A DNA stretch of 64,000 nt from UBA2227 sp036677505 (GTDB lineage: Bacteria; Bacillota_I; Bacilli_A; Erysipelotrichales; Erysipelotrichaceae), in assembly GCA_036677505.1 (NCBI GenBank), contig JAVBWK010000010.1, positions 1 through 64,000 of the forward strand, in the 5' to 3' direction. The notes under the pieces were generated by a model. That model made no database searches. It had not been told where the DNA came from and worked only from the letters and a program-made list of their open reading frames with translations. A program made the translations under genes and the position numbers. Positions within the stretch are counted from its first letter, which is position 1, and every line of letters begins with the position of its first letter. Shown here in pieces: positions 34,052-42,578 of the stretch.

Positions 34052-34071
34052 AAAAGGCCGTTTGGCCTTTT
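34052..34071. terminator. bidirectional terminator
   Basis: An 8-bp stem (34052-34059 with 34064-34071), loop GTTT, with A and T runs on the two sides, between convergent genes. Confidence 0.8.
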
Positions 34072-34534
34072 ATGCTTCTTGCTCTTCGATTTCAATGACC
34101 GGTTCTTTCTCCCTGCGGATATTAAGACCGGACAGTTTCATATTGTAAGTTATAAAAAGTACGGGCTGATCATCGCTCAGCAGATTGCCGCAGGCATTGT
34201 TAATGCCCGAGTTGTGATTGACACCGTTGGCAATGACCCGCCAGCCTTTGGGAACGACGATGTCGATGCCCGAAAAGTTGCCAAACAAAGCCAGCTGACC
34301 CATATTGTTCTTAAGGGTAGCTTTGGTAAAATCCATGTGCAAACCGGAGTAATTGACCGCATACGAAGCCGAATCAAATGCATCCTCAAATTTCACGGCT
34401 TCACCTTTAAAATTGATCTTCTTGTCATACCCCTTCATTTGCTTCTGCGTGGTCACGACATTGTATGCAACCGCTCCGGCACCGGCCGCAACCGTTAACG
34501 CAGCCACCGTCAGAAAGATGTTTCTCTTTTTCAT
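34070..34534 (-). CDS. exported/anchored LiaF-C-like envelope protein
   Basis: A 154-residue protein with an N-terminal signal anchor (about 5-25) and a beta-rich C-terminal part containing ALFGNFSGIDIVVPKGWRVIANG (about 83-105), which resembles the cell-wall-active antibiotics response domain of LiaF-type proteins. It is preceded on the same strand by a PspC-domain gene, a frequent pairing in envelope-stress systems. AGGAGG lies 6 bases before the start. Assignment to the LiaF-like group is by resemblance only. Confidence 0.6.
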   Translation of the reverse strand: MKKRNIFLTVAALTVAAGAGAVAYNVVTTQKQMKGYDKKINFKGEAVKFEDAFDSASYAVNYSGLHMDFTKATLKNNMGQLALFGNFSGIDIVVPKGWRVIANGVNHNSGINNACGNLLSDDQPVLFITYNMKLSGLNIRREKEPVIEIEEQEA

Positions 34535-34549
34535 CGTAATCCTCCTTTT

Positions 34550-34759
34550 CTATCGAATGTCTGTTTTTTCAGGCAAAACGATCCATAAAATGATATAGAT
34601 TCCCAAACCAAAACCCAATCCAAAAAGAGCAAGCAAAAATGCAATTCTTACTAATGATACATCTACTTTGAAACGTTCGGATAAACCGGAGCAGACACCG
34701 CCCAAAACAGCGCCGTCCTTACTTCGATACAACTGCGAATTCGGATCATGATAGGCCAT
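34550..34759 (-). CDS. PspC-domain membrane protein
   Basis: A 69-residue protein with a complete PspC domain: LYRSKDGAVLGGVCSGLSERF (about 10-30) and a membrane segment LLALFGLGFGLGIYIILWIVLP. It acts in phage-shock/envelope-stress type responses at the inner membrane. It lies 15 bases upstream of the LiaF-like gene. Confidence 0.9.
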   Translation of the reverse strand: MAYHDPNSQLYRSKDGAVLGGVCSGLSERFKVDVSLVRIAFLLALFGLGFGLGIYIILWIVLPEKTDIR

Positions 34760-34841
34760 AAATGCACCCCCTTTTACTGAGTATATTATAACACAGATGA
34801 AATCATCTACGATATAATTACAAAAAGAGGTGTCATGTTGT

Positions 34842-35759
34842 ATGAGAGATCCAGTGTTATTTCAAGGCATAAACAGAAGTGACCGCTATTTTGAAGGCTG
34901 GTATTTTAAGCAGGTTTGTCAAGAAAACAGCGGTTCGATCAGTTTTATTCCCGGAGTCAGTCTGATCGATCACGATCGCCATGCATTTATTCAGGTGATC
35001 ATGGCTCCGAAAACTGAAACGCATTATTTCCGATTCGGCATTGATGCATTCGATTGGCAAGACGATCCGTTTATGATAAGGATTGGTAAGAATAAGTTTT
35101 CTAAAGACGGGATTACCATCGACCTTTCCAACGAAGCGTTCTCAGTCAGAGGAATGCTCACATATGATAAATTCACTCCTATTCAGACATCTGTTTATTC
35201 ACCCGGCATCATGGGCCCTTTCACTTATATTCCCAACATGGAGTGCAATCACGGTGTCATCAGCATGAAACACGATGTCAACGGAGAATTGCTGATCAAC
35301 GGTCAATCGTGGTCCTTTCATAAAGATCGCGGATATATAGAGAAAGACTGGGGCACATCCTTTCCGAAGCGATACCTGTGGGTTCAGGCCAATCATTTCA
35401 ACGATCCTTCGGTATCATTTATGGCAAGTGTCGCAGACATCCCAATGATGGGACTGACTTTCAGCGGACTGATCGCCAACTTGATTATTGAAGGGAAAGA
35501 ACACCGCTTCGCGACATATACCGGACACAAAGGCCGAAATATTCAGTCTTTTAACGGCGGATTCTCATTTGAAATAAGCAGAGGCAATGAAACTTGCCAA
35601 GTGTTGGTACACTATGACGATGCCGGAGAACTGAAAGCACCGCAACGCGGTGCCATGAATGGAGTCATCAAGGAAGGTCTGGGAGCACAAATCACGATTA
35701 CATACCAAAACAAAAGGTATGTCAGTGATTATGGCGGAGCCGAGTTTGTCGGTTATTGA
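34842..35759 (+). CDS. tocopherol-cyclase-like protein
   Basis: A 305-residue protein resembling the Tocopherol_cycl family: SDRYFEGWYFKQV near residues 12-24 opens the lipocalin-like N-terminal half, and RGYIEKDWGTSFPKRYLWVQANHF near 166-189 is the strongly conserved C-terminal motif. Bacteria with this domain do not make tocopherol; the actual reaction is unknown and may involve a lipid or isoprenoid. Start at ATG 34842 with AGAGG 10 bases upstream; GTG 34830 overlaps the ribosome site. Its end overlaps the convergent lipid kinase gene by 7 bases. Confidence 0.8.
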   Translation: MRDPVLFQGINRSDRYFEGWYFKQVCQENSGSISFIPGVSLIDHDRHAFIQVIMAPKTETHYFRFGIDAFDWQDDPFMIRIGKNKFSKDGITIDLSNEAFSVRGMLTYDKFTPIQTSVYSPGIMGPFTYIPNMECNHGVISMKHDVNGELLINGQSWSFHKDRGYIEKDWGTSFPKRYLWVQANHFNDPSVSFMASVADIPMMGLTFSGLIANLIIEGKEHRFATYTGHKGRNIQSFNGGFSFEISRGNETCQVLVHYDDAGELKAPQRGAMNGVIKEGLGAQITITYQNKRYVSDYGGAEFVGY

Positions 35760-36652
35760 ATAGGCTTATTAAGAATCAGATTGATTTTTCTGGGCAGACA
35801 AACGATATCTGCCTTTTTATATGCACCGCCAAACTCACCGTCAAGACACCAGTTGAGTGCTTGCGATGATTCGATGGTCAGTGAAGATACAGATTTCATT
35901 TCGATCAGCGGATGGGTATAATTCCCTTTTGCCAGCTGGGTAATGATATCGATCCAATCGGATACATTCTTTGGATATCGGATGATAAGCAGCTCCAACA
36001 AACCGTCGTCCGTACGGACCAGCTCTTTGGGATATCGCAACATACCGGCAACCGAAGATGAGTTTGTCACAGCTAAGAAAACAACCTCTTCCTCAACCGA
36101 GTCACCGTTGATCTTTATGGTCACGCGATGCTTACACAGGGAAGCAAAGTGAGAAACCGAGTACAATAAATATGCACCATAGCCCAACAGATTTTTTGCC
36201 ATCTGAGGTGTTTTGTATGAAACGGCCGTAAATGCACCGATCGAAGCGATATAACTGAAATAATGATTCTCGAACCGACCGATATCCAAGGGGACGATTT
36301 CGCCGGTCATGATATCATCCGCAGACTGCCGAATGTTACGGACCAGCTGATGGCTGCGCGCAAAATCGTTGGTCGTTCCGGCTGGGATAAAACCCAAAGA
36401 TATCTCTGAACGGGCATTCATGATGCCGGTAATGACCTCATTCAACGTTCCATCTCCACCCAGACAGGCAATCATATCATATTGTTCGTGATTTTTCTCA
36501 ACCAACAGCGTAGCATCGGCCGGACGCTTGGTCATGACCATGTTGCACACATCGGCACGCACGGAAATCTGTCTGACCAAGGCAAAAAGCCGGCTTCGGG
36601 ACTTCAGTTTGCCGGCTTTTGGATTAACGATCAATAATACTTTTTTTGACAT
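35753..36652 (-). CDS. YegS/DgkB-type lipid kinase
   Basis: A 299-residue member of the diacylglycerol-kinase catalytic-domain family. LIVNPKAGK near residues 6-14 and CLGGDGTLNEVITGIM near 63-78 with the nucleotide-binding GGDGT motif are diagnostic; GFIPAGTTNDFARS near 91-104 is the third motif. It phosphorylates diacylglycerol or a related lipid using ATP. The gene overlaps the end of the convergent tocopherol-cyclase-like gene. Confidence 0.93.
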   Translation of the reverse strand: MSKKVLLIVNPKAGKLKSRSRLFALVRQISVRADVCNMVMTKRPADATLLVEKNHEQYDMIACLGGDGTLNEVITGIMNARSEISLGFIPAGTTNDFARSHQLVRNIRQSADDIMTGEIVPLDIGRFENHYFSYIASIGAFTAVSYKTPQMAKNLLGYGAYLLYSVSHFASLCKHRVTIKINGDSVEEEVVFLAVTNSSSVAGMLRYPKELVRTDDGLLELLIIRYPKNVSDWIDIITQLAKGNYTHPLIEMKSVSSLTIESSQALNWCLDGEFGGAYKKADIVCLPRKINLILNKPIQ

Positions 36653-36761
36653 AACGACCGCCCTATCGGATGTTTGTTACTACCATTATACGGTTTCTGC
36701 AGGTATTATTCAATCTGTACCCAACAATATGATATACTGATTATGTTGTGAGGGTGATTCT

Positions 36762-37871
36762 ATGGACATAAAACGTAAACAAAAATTTCTGATCGAAGTA
36801 GGGTATCTGGCCGTATTATTCGGACTGATCTATATTACATTCAAGTATTTCATTCCGCTGATTTTCCCGTTTGTGTTAGGGTTTATCATTGCCTTTATAT
36901 TCAAACCGGTCATTCGTACGATGACTACGAAACTTAAGCTTCCAAACAGCTTGTCCGCTTTGATCGTGGTCGGATTCTTTTATCTGCTCTTATTGGCCAT
37001 AACGATCTTTTTGGGCATTGAAGTATTCTTATATCTCAGAGATTTCTTCATTGAAATCCCTGAATTCTATAACAATGTGCTGCTGCCGTGGTTATCCGGA
37101 GTATTAACAGATCTGGAAGAACTTGCCTCTCAGATCGATCCGGCTCTGGTCGATCAGGTTCGGCAGTACTCCGCTCAAATCCTTGAATCCCTGGGCAATC
37201 TGATCACTTCAATATCTGTCGGCAGTCTGACCTATATCACTAATATTGCAACCAAAGTCCCATTATTTCTGGTTGGATTTTTGCTCACGGTCATCTCATC
37301 CTTTTTCATTGCGATGGACTATCAGAAAATCGTCAACTTTTTGTTGGATCAGGTATCGCCAAGCAAGCGCAGTCTGATCATTGATGCACAGCTGTTTTTA
37401 GTGTCAACCCTTCAGAAGTACGGGAAATCGTATCTGATGATTATGTCCATAACCTTTGTCGAACTGACCATCGGACTTTCCATCTTAGGAATCGAGTCAG
37501 CCATTGCGATTGCCTTTCTGATCGCGATATTTGATATTCTGCCCGTAGCCGGGACCGGAGGCATCATGGTTCCATGGACGATCTTTACCTTTTTGGAAGG
37601 GAATCCTAAACTGGGATTCGGGCTGTTGATCTTATATCTGATCATCACGGTTATCCGAAATATCATTGAGCCTAAAATCATCGGTGATCAGGTCGGGTTA
37701 CACCCATTGCTCACATTGATCGCGATGTACATCGGTCTGCAATTGTTCGGTGTTGCCGGATTGTTCGGTTTACCGATCACTTTAGCTATTCTTAACGGAT
37801 TGCACCGCAGCAATAAAATCGTATTGTACAGACAAAGAAAGCCGGGCGAAATCATTCCCGAGGCTGAGTAA
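36762..37871 (+). CDS. AI-2E family transporter
   Basis: A 369-residue membrane protein of the AI-2E (UPF0118/YtvI/PerM) family with about eight hydrophobic segments in the typical pattern: three near the start (about 10-90), a periplasmic loop about 90-150, then the conserved late segment IESAIAIAFLIAIFDILPVAGTGG (about 245-268) and RNIIEPKIIGDQVGLHPL (about 304-321). Members export small molecules or ions; substrate not known. GAGGGTG is the ribosome site. Confidence 0.92.
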   Translation: MDIKRKQKFLIEVGYLAVLFGLIYITFKYFIPLIFPFVLGFIIAFIFKPVIRTMTTKLKLPNSLSALIVVGFFYLLLLAITIFLGIEVFLYLRDFFIEIPEFYNNVLLPWLSGVLTDLEELASQIDPALVDQVRQYSAQILESLGNLITSISVGSLTYITNIATKVPLFLVGFLLTVISSFFIAMDYQKIVNFLLDQVSPSKRSLIIDAQLFLVSTLQKYGKSYLMIMSITFVELTIGLSILGIESAIAIAFLIAIFDILPVAGTGGIMVPWTIFTFLEGNPKLGFGLLILYLIITVIRNIIEPKIIGDQVGLHPLLTLIAMYIGLQLFGVAGLFGLPITLAILNGLHRSNKIVLYRQRKPGEIIPEAE

Positions 37872-37944
37872 TGTTCGATTGTCATTGAAAAGATGCGCAT
37901 ATTTGATATACTAACAATAGAGATATAAGAAAGGAACCAAGAAT

Positions 37945-38106
37945 ATGAAATATCAATGTCTGGCATGTGAATACATCTATGATCCGGCGGTAGGCGATCC
38001 GGATAGCGGAATTGCTCCGGGAACACCCTTTGAGGATATCCCTGAAGATTGGATGTGCCCTCTTTGCGGCGTAAGCAAAGATATGTTTGAGCCCATTACA
38101 GAATAA
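37945..38106 (+). CDS. rubredoxin
   Basis: A 53-residue rubredoxin. MKYQCLACEYIYDP gives the first CxxC (C5, C8), and MCPLCGVSKDMFEP the second (C-P-L-C-G near residues 38-42), with the central GDPDSGIAPGTPFEDIPEDW characteristic of the family. One iron is bound by four cysteines. It is an electron carrier in anaerobes, often for detoxifying oxygen or superoxide. AAGGAA 10 bases upstream serves as ribosome site. Confidence 0.95.
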   Translation: MKYQCLACEYIYDPAVGDPDSGIAPGTPFEDIPEDWMCPLCGVSKDMFEPITE

Positions 38107-38154
38107 GCTTGCCGGCACGATCATCGATTGTGCCTTTCTTTCGAAGGAGAAAAC

Positions 38155-38670
38155 ATGAACCCAATTGTCACTCTGACCATGGAAAGCGGTCAGGAAATAA
38201 AAATCGAGCTTTTCCCGGAGGTTGCACCTAACACCGTCAATAACTTCATTTCACTTGTATCAAAAGGCTATTATGACGGACTGATCTTTCATCGGGTCAT
38301 CCCGAATTTCATGATCCAAGGCGGCTGTCCAACCGGTACCGGAACCGGCAATCCCGGCTACTCCATCAAAGGTGAATTTACTTCCAACGGATTTAAAAAC
38401 GAATTGAAACATAAGCGCGGTGTCATCTCGATGGCCAGATCATCCTTGCCCAACAGTGCCGGATCGCAGTTTTTTCTGATGGTCGCTGATTCACCGCATT
38501 TAGACGGTCAGTATGCCTCATTTGGACAAATCATTTCCGGTATGGAAGAGGTCGATCGCATCGTCAAGGTCAAACGTGACTTCCGTGACCGTCCGGCCGA
38601 AGATCAGCGGATCAAGAAAGCAACAGTCGAAACTTTCAAAATCGAATACCCTCAACCAACCAAAGCTTAA
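38155..38670 (+). CDS. cyclophilin-type peptidyl-prolyl isomerase
   Basis: A 171-residue cytoplasmic cyclophilin that catalyses cis-trans isomerisation of prolyl bonds. FHRVIPNFMIQGG near 42-54 carries the active-site Arg and Phe, and AGSQFFLMVAD near 102-112 and ASFGQIISGMEEVDRI near 121-136 complete the fold. The start at 38155 has GAAGGAG upstream. It is shortly after rubredoxin and ends in an intrinsic terminator. Confidence 0.95.
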   Translation: MNPIVTLTMESGQEIKIELFPEVAPNTVNNFISLVSKGYYDGLIFHRVIPNFMIQGGCPTGTGTGNPGYSIKGEFTSNGFKNELKHKRGVISMARSSLPNSAGSQFFLMVADSPHLDGQYASFGQIISGMEEVDRIVKVKRDFRDRPAEDQRIKKATVETFKIEYPQPTKA

Positions 38671-38690
38671 CCTTCGCAAGAAGGTTTTTC
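38669..38690 (+). terminator. intrinsic terminator of the cyclophilin gene
   Basis: A 7-bp stem (38669-38675 with 38680-38686), loop GCAA, followed by T-rich sequence. Confidence 0.8.
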
Positions 38691-38705
38691 TTTTGAGTGA
38701 AACAC

Positions 38706-38734
38706 ATGACAAAGATGATAGAAAATGATAGAAT
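38706..38734 (+). promoter_or_regulatory. promoter of the SIS/NagA/DeoC operon
   Basis: ATGACA (38706-38711) and TAGAAT (38729-38734) are 17 bp apart with one mismatch each to consensus. The 10-bp repeats that follow overlap the spacer, the -10 box and the start region, as a repressor operator would. Confidence 0.5.
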
Positions 38735-38754
38735 ATGATTGAAAATGATAGTTT
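38715..38754. repeat. four 10-bp direct repeats, probable operator
   Basis: Units begin at 38715, 38725, 38735 and 38745. Each starts with ATGAT and continues AGAAA, AGAAT, TGAAA and AGTTT. The pattern of one unit per helical turn is like the ATGGTT repeats at 4148-4177, and the third unit of each array differs by one base (ATGATTGAAA against ATGGTTGAAA). Confidence 0.65.
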
Positions 38755-38783
38755 AGTGCCAATATCATGCGAAAGGAGCTTAT

Positions 38784-39554
38784 ATGAGCACAGTATATAT
38801 GGACTATATTACTGCAACACACAAAATCATCAATGATATCACAACGACCCAAATGGAAACCATCGAACAGGTTTCCCAGATTTTTGCGGAGTGTATCGCC
38901 AACGACGGACTGGTCCATGTCTATGGATCAGGCCATTCACGCATGGCCGTGGAAGAAGTATTCCCGCGTTATGGCAGTTTCCCCGGATTTCACACCATCG
39001 TCGAACTGTCGATGACTTTCCATAACCAGGTCGTCGGTGCCAACGGTCAGCGCCAGGCCATGTTTATCGAAAATGTGGAGGGGCTTGCTGAGCAAATACT
39101 TAATAACTTCGTATTCAAACCGCAAGATGTCTTCTTGTTGTTTTCGACCAGCGGTGTCGGAAATGTCGTCGTTGAAATGGCTATGGGGGCCAAAAAGCGC
39201 GGTATGAAAGTCATCGCTATCACCGCAGTTGAAAATTGCAAACTGACTCCGCACAAACATTCCGCCGGAACCAAGCTGATCGATGTTGCGGATATTCTGA
39301 TCGATACCTGTGTGCCGATGGGAGATGCGGTCGTCCATGTGCCCAATCTGATCACTCCGGTAGGACCGACCTCAACCATCGCCAACACGCTGATTGTGAA
39401 CCTGATCAAAGTCCGGGTGGCCCAGTTGCTGACCGAAAAGGGACAACCACCTTATGTACTGACCAGTCCGGTATTTGTCGGAAAAGAAGCATCCCGCCAG
39501 CTCTTTGAAGATACCTACAATGACTACCGACGCAGAGTGAACCGGCCGTTATGA
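38784..39554 (+). CDS. SIS-domain sugar isomerase family protein
   Basis: A 256-residue protein of the SIS-domain family once called UPF0309. HVYGSGHSRMAVEEVFPRYGS near residues 44-64 and LFSTSGVGNVVVEMA near 118-132 are the phosphosugar-binding loops. It probably isomerises or deaminates a phosphosugar. A paralogue is at 54548-55267. AAAGGAG lies 7 bases before the start and the gene heads an eight-gene operon; its stop overlaps the SDR start by 4 bases. Confidence 0.9.
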   Translation: MSTVYMDYITATHKIINDITTTQMETIEQVSQIFAECIANDGLVHVYGSGHSRMAVEEVFPRYGSFPGFHTIVELSMTFHNQVVGANGQRQAMFIENVEGLAEQILNNFVFKPQDVFLLFSTSGVGNVVVEMAMGAKKRGMKVIAITAVENCKLTPHKHSAGTKLIDVADILIDTCVPMGDAVVHVPNLITPVGPTSTIANTLIVNLIKVRVAQLLTEKGQPPYVLTSPVFVGKEASRQLFEDTYNDYRRRVNRPL

Positions 39555-40327
39555 GTCAGCCGCGCATCATCGTCATTACCGGGGCCTTGGGCGGGATCGG
39601 ACAGGCTTCGATCGAAGTATTTTCAAGAGAATCATCTGTCATCATTGGGATCGATCTGAAAGAAGAAACCGATCAATTGGTAGAACAGACCAAAGTGAAA
39701 TATAAGGATTTTCATTACGTACAGGCGGACTGTACCCAAGAAAAACAAGTAAAATCGGCGATCGAGCAAATCGCTGCCACTTATGGCAGAATCGATGTGT
39801 TGTTTAATATCGTCGGGGGCAGCGGACGCAAATATGGTGACGGACCAATCCATACCGTGACGCTGGAAGCTTATCAGAAAACGATTGATCTGAATCTGAC
39901 TTCTCAGTTTCTTGTCTCAAAATATGTAATCATCGAAATGCTCAAGCAAAACAGCGGCTGTATCATCAATACCGGATCGGTGTTGGGTATGGTCGGCGGT
40001 AATGAGCTGTTTTCGACCTCGGTCTATGCCGCTACCAAAGCAGCCATCATCGGCATGTCCCGCTCGATGGCTACCCTGTATGCGAAAAACAACATCCGTG
40101 TCAACGTCATCTCTCCGGGACTGATCGAATCCAACATGACTCAGCGGGCACAGAGCAATGAAACGATTTTTGCGTACATCGATGAAAAGCAACCCATCTA
40201 TCACGGACGTCATCAGCTCGGCAATCCGATGTCCGTCGCTTTGGCCGCCCGCTTTTTGGCGGATAGCGAAGCCGATTTTGTGACCGGAGTCAACCTGCCG
40301 GTCGATGGAGGATGGACTGCACAATGA
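39551..40327 (+). CDS. short-chain dehydrogenase/reductase
   Basis: A 258-residue classical SDR. The cofactor-binding TGALGGIGQAS lies at residues 10-20, NIVGGSG near 86 is the NNAG-equivalent, catalytic Ser is in INTGSVLG near 143, and YAATKAA near 159 provides Tyr and Lys. It oxidises or reduces a sugar or sugar-acid hydroxyl with NAD(P). It overlaps both neighbours by 4 bases, indicating tight coupling in the operon. Confidence 0.93.
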   Translation: MSQPRIIVITGALGGIGQASIEVFSRESSVIIGIDLKEETDQLVEQTKVKYKDFHYVQADCTQEKQVKSAIEQIAATYGRIDVLFNIVGGSGRKYGDGPIHTVTLEAYQKTIDLNLTSQFLVSKYVIIEMLKQNSGCIINTGSVLGMVGGNELFSTSVYAATKAAIIGMSRSMATLYAKNNIRVNVISPGLIESNMTQRAQSNETIFAYIDEKQPIYHGRHQLGNPMSVALAARFLADSEADFVTGVNLPVDGGWTAQ

Positions 40328-41625
40328 ACTATGAAAAGCAAATCAAACATTATATGAAAACTGAAGTGCTGGTCATCGGCGGCGGCAGTGCCGGATCGAC
40401 GGCCGCGATCGCATCAGGTAAAGAAGGGAAAAAGACCTTGCTGGTTGAGCGTTATGGTTTTTTGGGTGGGACCAGCACGACGATCTTAGATACGTTTTAT
40501 GGATTTTATATCCCGGGGAAAAGCGGACGGAAAGTGGTCGGGGGGATTCCGGATGAGCTGTTAAAGAAACTGAGCGATCGAAATGCGATGCTTTTGCGAC
40601 CCAATACATATGGAGCCGGAACCGGAGTGACCTACGATCCCGAAATCTTAAAAGTGGTCTGGGAAGAACTGATGAGTGAAGCGAATGTCGATGTGCTGCT
40701 TCACAGTTTTGTTGCGGATGTCACACAAAAAGACGGCAGAATTACCGGTGTCATCGTGGTCAATAAATCCGGTTTCACCTTGATCGAAGCAGATATCATC
40801 ATCGACGCATCGGGAGATGCGGATGTCACGGCGCTCGCCGGATATCCTTTTGATGGGATTGGCAGTCATATTCCCGTGCAGTCACTGACTACAACCTTTA
40901 GAGTCGGAAATGTTGATGAAGCGCGAACGAAACTTTTTACTAAAAACCAAATGTGGGAATGGATGAAACAGGCCAATCAAAGCGGAAAGTATCATCTGCC
41001 CAGAGAAGAGGGCAGTGTCCACATCACGACCTTACCGGGTGTCATGGCTTCCAACATGGTCCGCTTGGCTATTCCCGATCCGACCAATATCATCGAACTG
41101 TCCAAAGCTGAAATTTTGGGCAGACGGCAGGCACTGGAGTATTTCCGCTTTATGAAAGATTTCTTACCCGGCTACGAAAATTCCGTTTTTCTCAATTTCT
41201 CGACTCAGATCGGTGTTCGTGAAACCCGTCGGATCATCGGCGAATATACCCTGACAAAAGAGGATGTGCTTGAAGCAAGGAAATTTGAGGATGCCATCGT
41301 CTTATGCGGAGCTCCGATCGAAGACCATCACAATCAGACCGGTACCAAGTGGGAGTACCTCGAGGAAGGAAAGACCTACCAGGTTCCCTATCGCTGTCTG
41401 ATTCCCAAAGACAGCACGAATCTGTTGGTTGCGGGTCGCTGCTTGTCCGCGACTCACGATGCTCACGCCTCGGTAAGAAGCATGGGACAATGCATGGGCA
41501 TGGGGCAGGCAGCGGGAATTGCGGCTGCCCTGGCCATCGATCAGCAACGTAAACCGATCGATATAAACATTGACACCTTGCAACAGAAATTGCGCAGCTA
41601 CGGTGCAATTTTGGAGGATGTATGA
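40324..41625 (+). CDS. FAD-dependent oxidoreductase
   Basis: A 433-residue flavoprotein of the FAD_oxidored family. GGGSAGSTAAIASG near 18-31 is the dinucleotide-binding motif, with GVIVVNKSGFTLIEADIIIDASGDADVTALAG near 142-173 the second FAD segment, and a C-terminal VAGRCLSATHDAHASVRSMG near 380-399. No iron-sulfur cluster motif is seen. The start at 40324 overlaps the SDR stop. In the operon it may oxidise a sugar acid or hydroxy intermediate. Confidence 0.88.
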   Translation: MNYEKQIKHYMKTEVLVIGGGSAGSTAAIASGKEGKKTLLVERYGFLGGTSTTILDTFYGFYIPGKSGRKVVGGIPDELLKKLSDRNAMLLRPNTYGAGTGVTYDPEILKVVWEELMSEANVDVLLHSFVADVTQKDGRITGVIVVNKSGFTLIEADIIIDASGDADVTALAGYPFDGIGSHIPVQSLTTTFRVGNVDEARTKLFTKNQMWEWMKQANQSGKYHLPREEGSVHITTLPGVMASNMVRLAIPDPTNIIELSKAEILGRRQALEYFRFMKDFLPGYENSVFLNFSTQIGVRETRRIIGEYTLTKEDVLEARKFEDAIVLCGAPIEDHHNQTGTKWEYLEEGKTYQVPYRCLIPKDSTNLLVAGRCLSATHDAHASVRSMGQCMGMGQAAGIAAALAIDQQRKPIDINIDTLQQKLRSYGAILEDV

Positions 41626-42578
41626 AATATAAAATCATGACCGTCACGGGATGGATCGATCCGTCCCAACTGAAACTTACCTATGGTCACGAACATTTGT
41701 ATACAACGGCAACGGAGAAAGTCGTTGCGGACAATCCGGCCATGGCTCTGACAGATCTCGACAAAATCGCGGTCGATCTGAAGCAGTTCAACGCTCTGGG
41801 CGGTAACGGTATCGTTGAGGTTACGACTGTGGACTATGGTTGGAATGTGGCTAAACTTAAAGAATTGTCTGAGAAAACGGGAGTTTATATCATCGCCACC
41901 GGCGGTTTTAATAAGGGAACGTACAATCGGAGTTTTCTCGAAGGGAAAGATCCGCAGGACGTAGCCAAAGAACTAATCAATCAGATCCGACACGGAGTAC
42001 AGGATACCGGAATTTCACCGGGTATTCTGAAAATCGGCACCAGCCAAGACATCATTCATCCTTGGGAAATGGTCGGACTGAAAGCTGTATCTTTGGCTCA
42101 TTTGGCAACCGGTATTCCGATCACCACCCATACTCAAGCCGGAAGCATGGCGATCGAGCAGCTGGATGCATTTGAGTCCATGGGAGTCGATCTGTCTAAA
42201 GTGTTGATCGGACATATGGATCAGCTGGATGATTTGAATGTGCATCTGAAGTGCATCCGACGCGGTGCGTTTATCGGATATGATTCACTTCCCAAAAAGA
42301 AATACGACACCGAATCCAGGGCGATTGACTTTATCTGCCGCTTGGCCGAAATGAATTTGCATACGCAGGTGCTGATCAGCGGTGATTTTGCCCGTCAGGA
42401 CTACTTCACCGGATATGGCGGGAGTCCGGGACTTACCTATATTCTCAGTGAGTTTTCGGAGAAACTGAAAAAGGCTTGCGCTGAAAGAAACTTGGACGGT
42501 CAGCGGATTCTGGATGATTTACTGATCAATAATCCGAGAAGACTATTGGCGTTTACGGAGGATGAATATGGACATTAA
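41622..42578 (+). CDS. phosphotriesterase-family amidohydrolase (probable lactonase)
   Basis: A 318-residue TIM-barrel metal hydrolase. YGHEHLY near 21 gives the first two His, GILKIGTS near 131 the bridging carboxylated Lys, THTQAGSM near 168 and GHMDQL near 198 two further His, and SGDFARQDYF near 254 the final Asp. Family relatives in sugar operons hydrolyse lactones or phosphorylated sugar lactones. It overlaps the FAD gene by 4 bases and the aldolase gene by 11 bases. Confidence 0.9.
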   Translation: MKYKIMTVTGWIDPSQLKLTYGHEHLYTTATEKVVADNPAMALTDLDKIAVDLKQFNALGGNGIVEVTTVDYGWNVAKLKELSEKTGVYIIATGGFNKGTYNRSFLEGKDPQDVAKELINQIRHGVQDTGISPGILKIGTSQDIIHPWEMVGLKAVSLAHLATGIPITTHTQAGSMAIEQLDAFESMGVDLSKVLIGHMDQLDDLNVHLKCIRRGAFIGYDSLPKKKYDTESRAIDFICRLAEMNLHTQVLISGDFARQDYFTGYGGSPGLTYILSEFSEKLKKACAERNLDGQRILDDLLINNPRRLLAFTEDEYGH

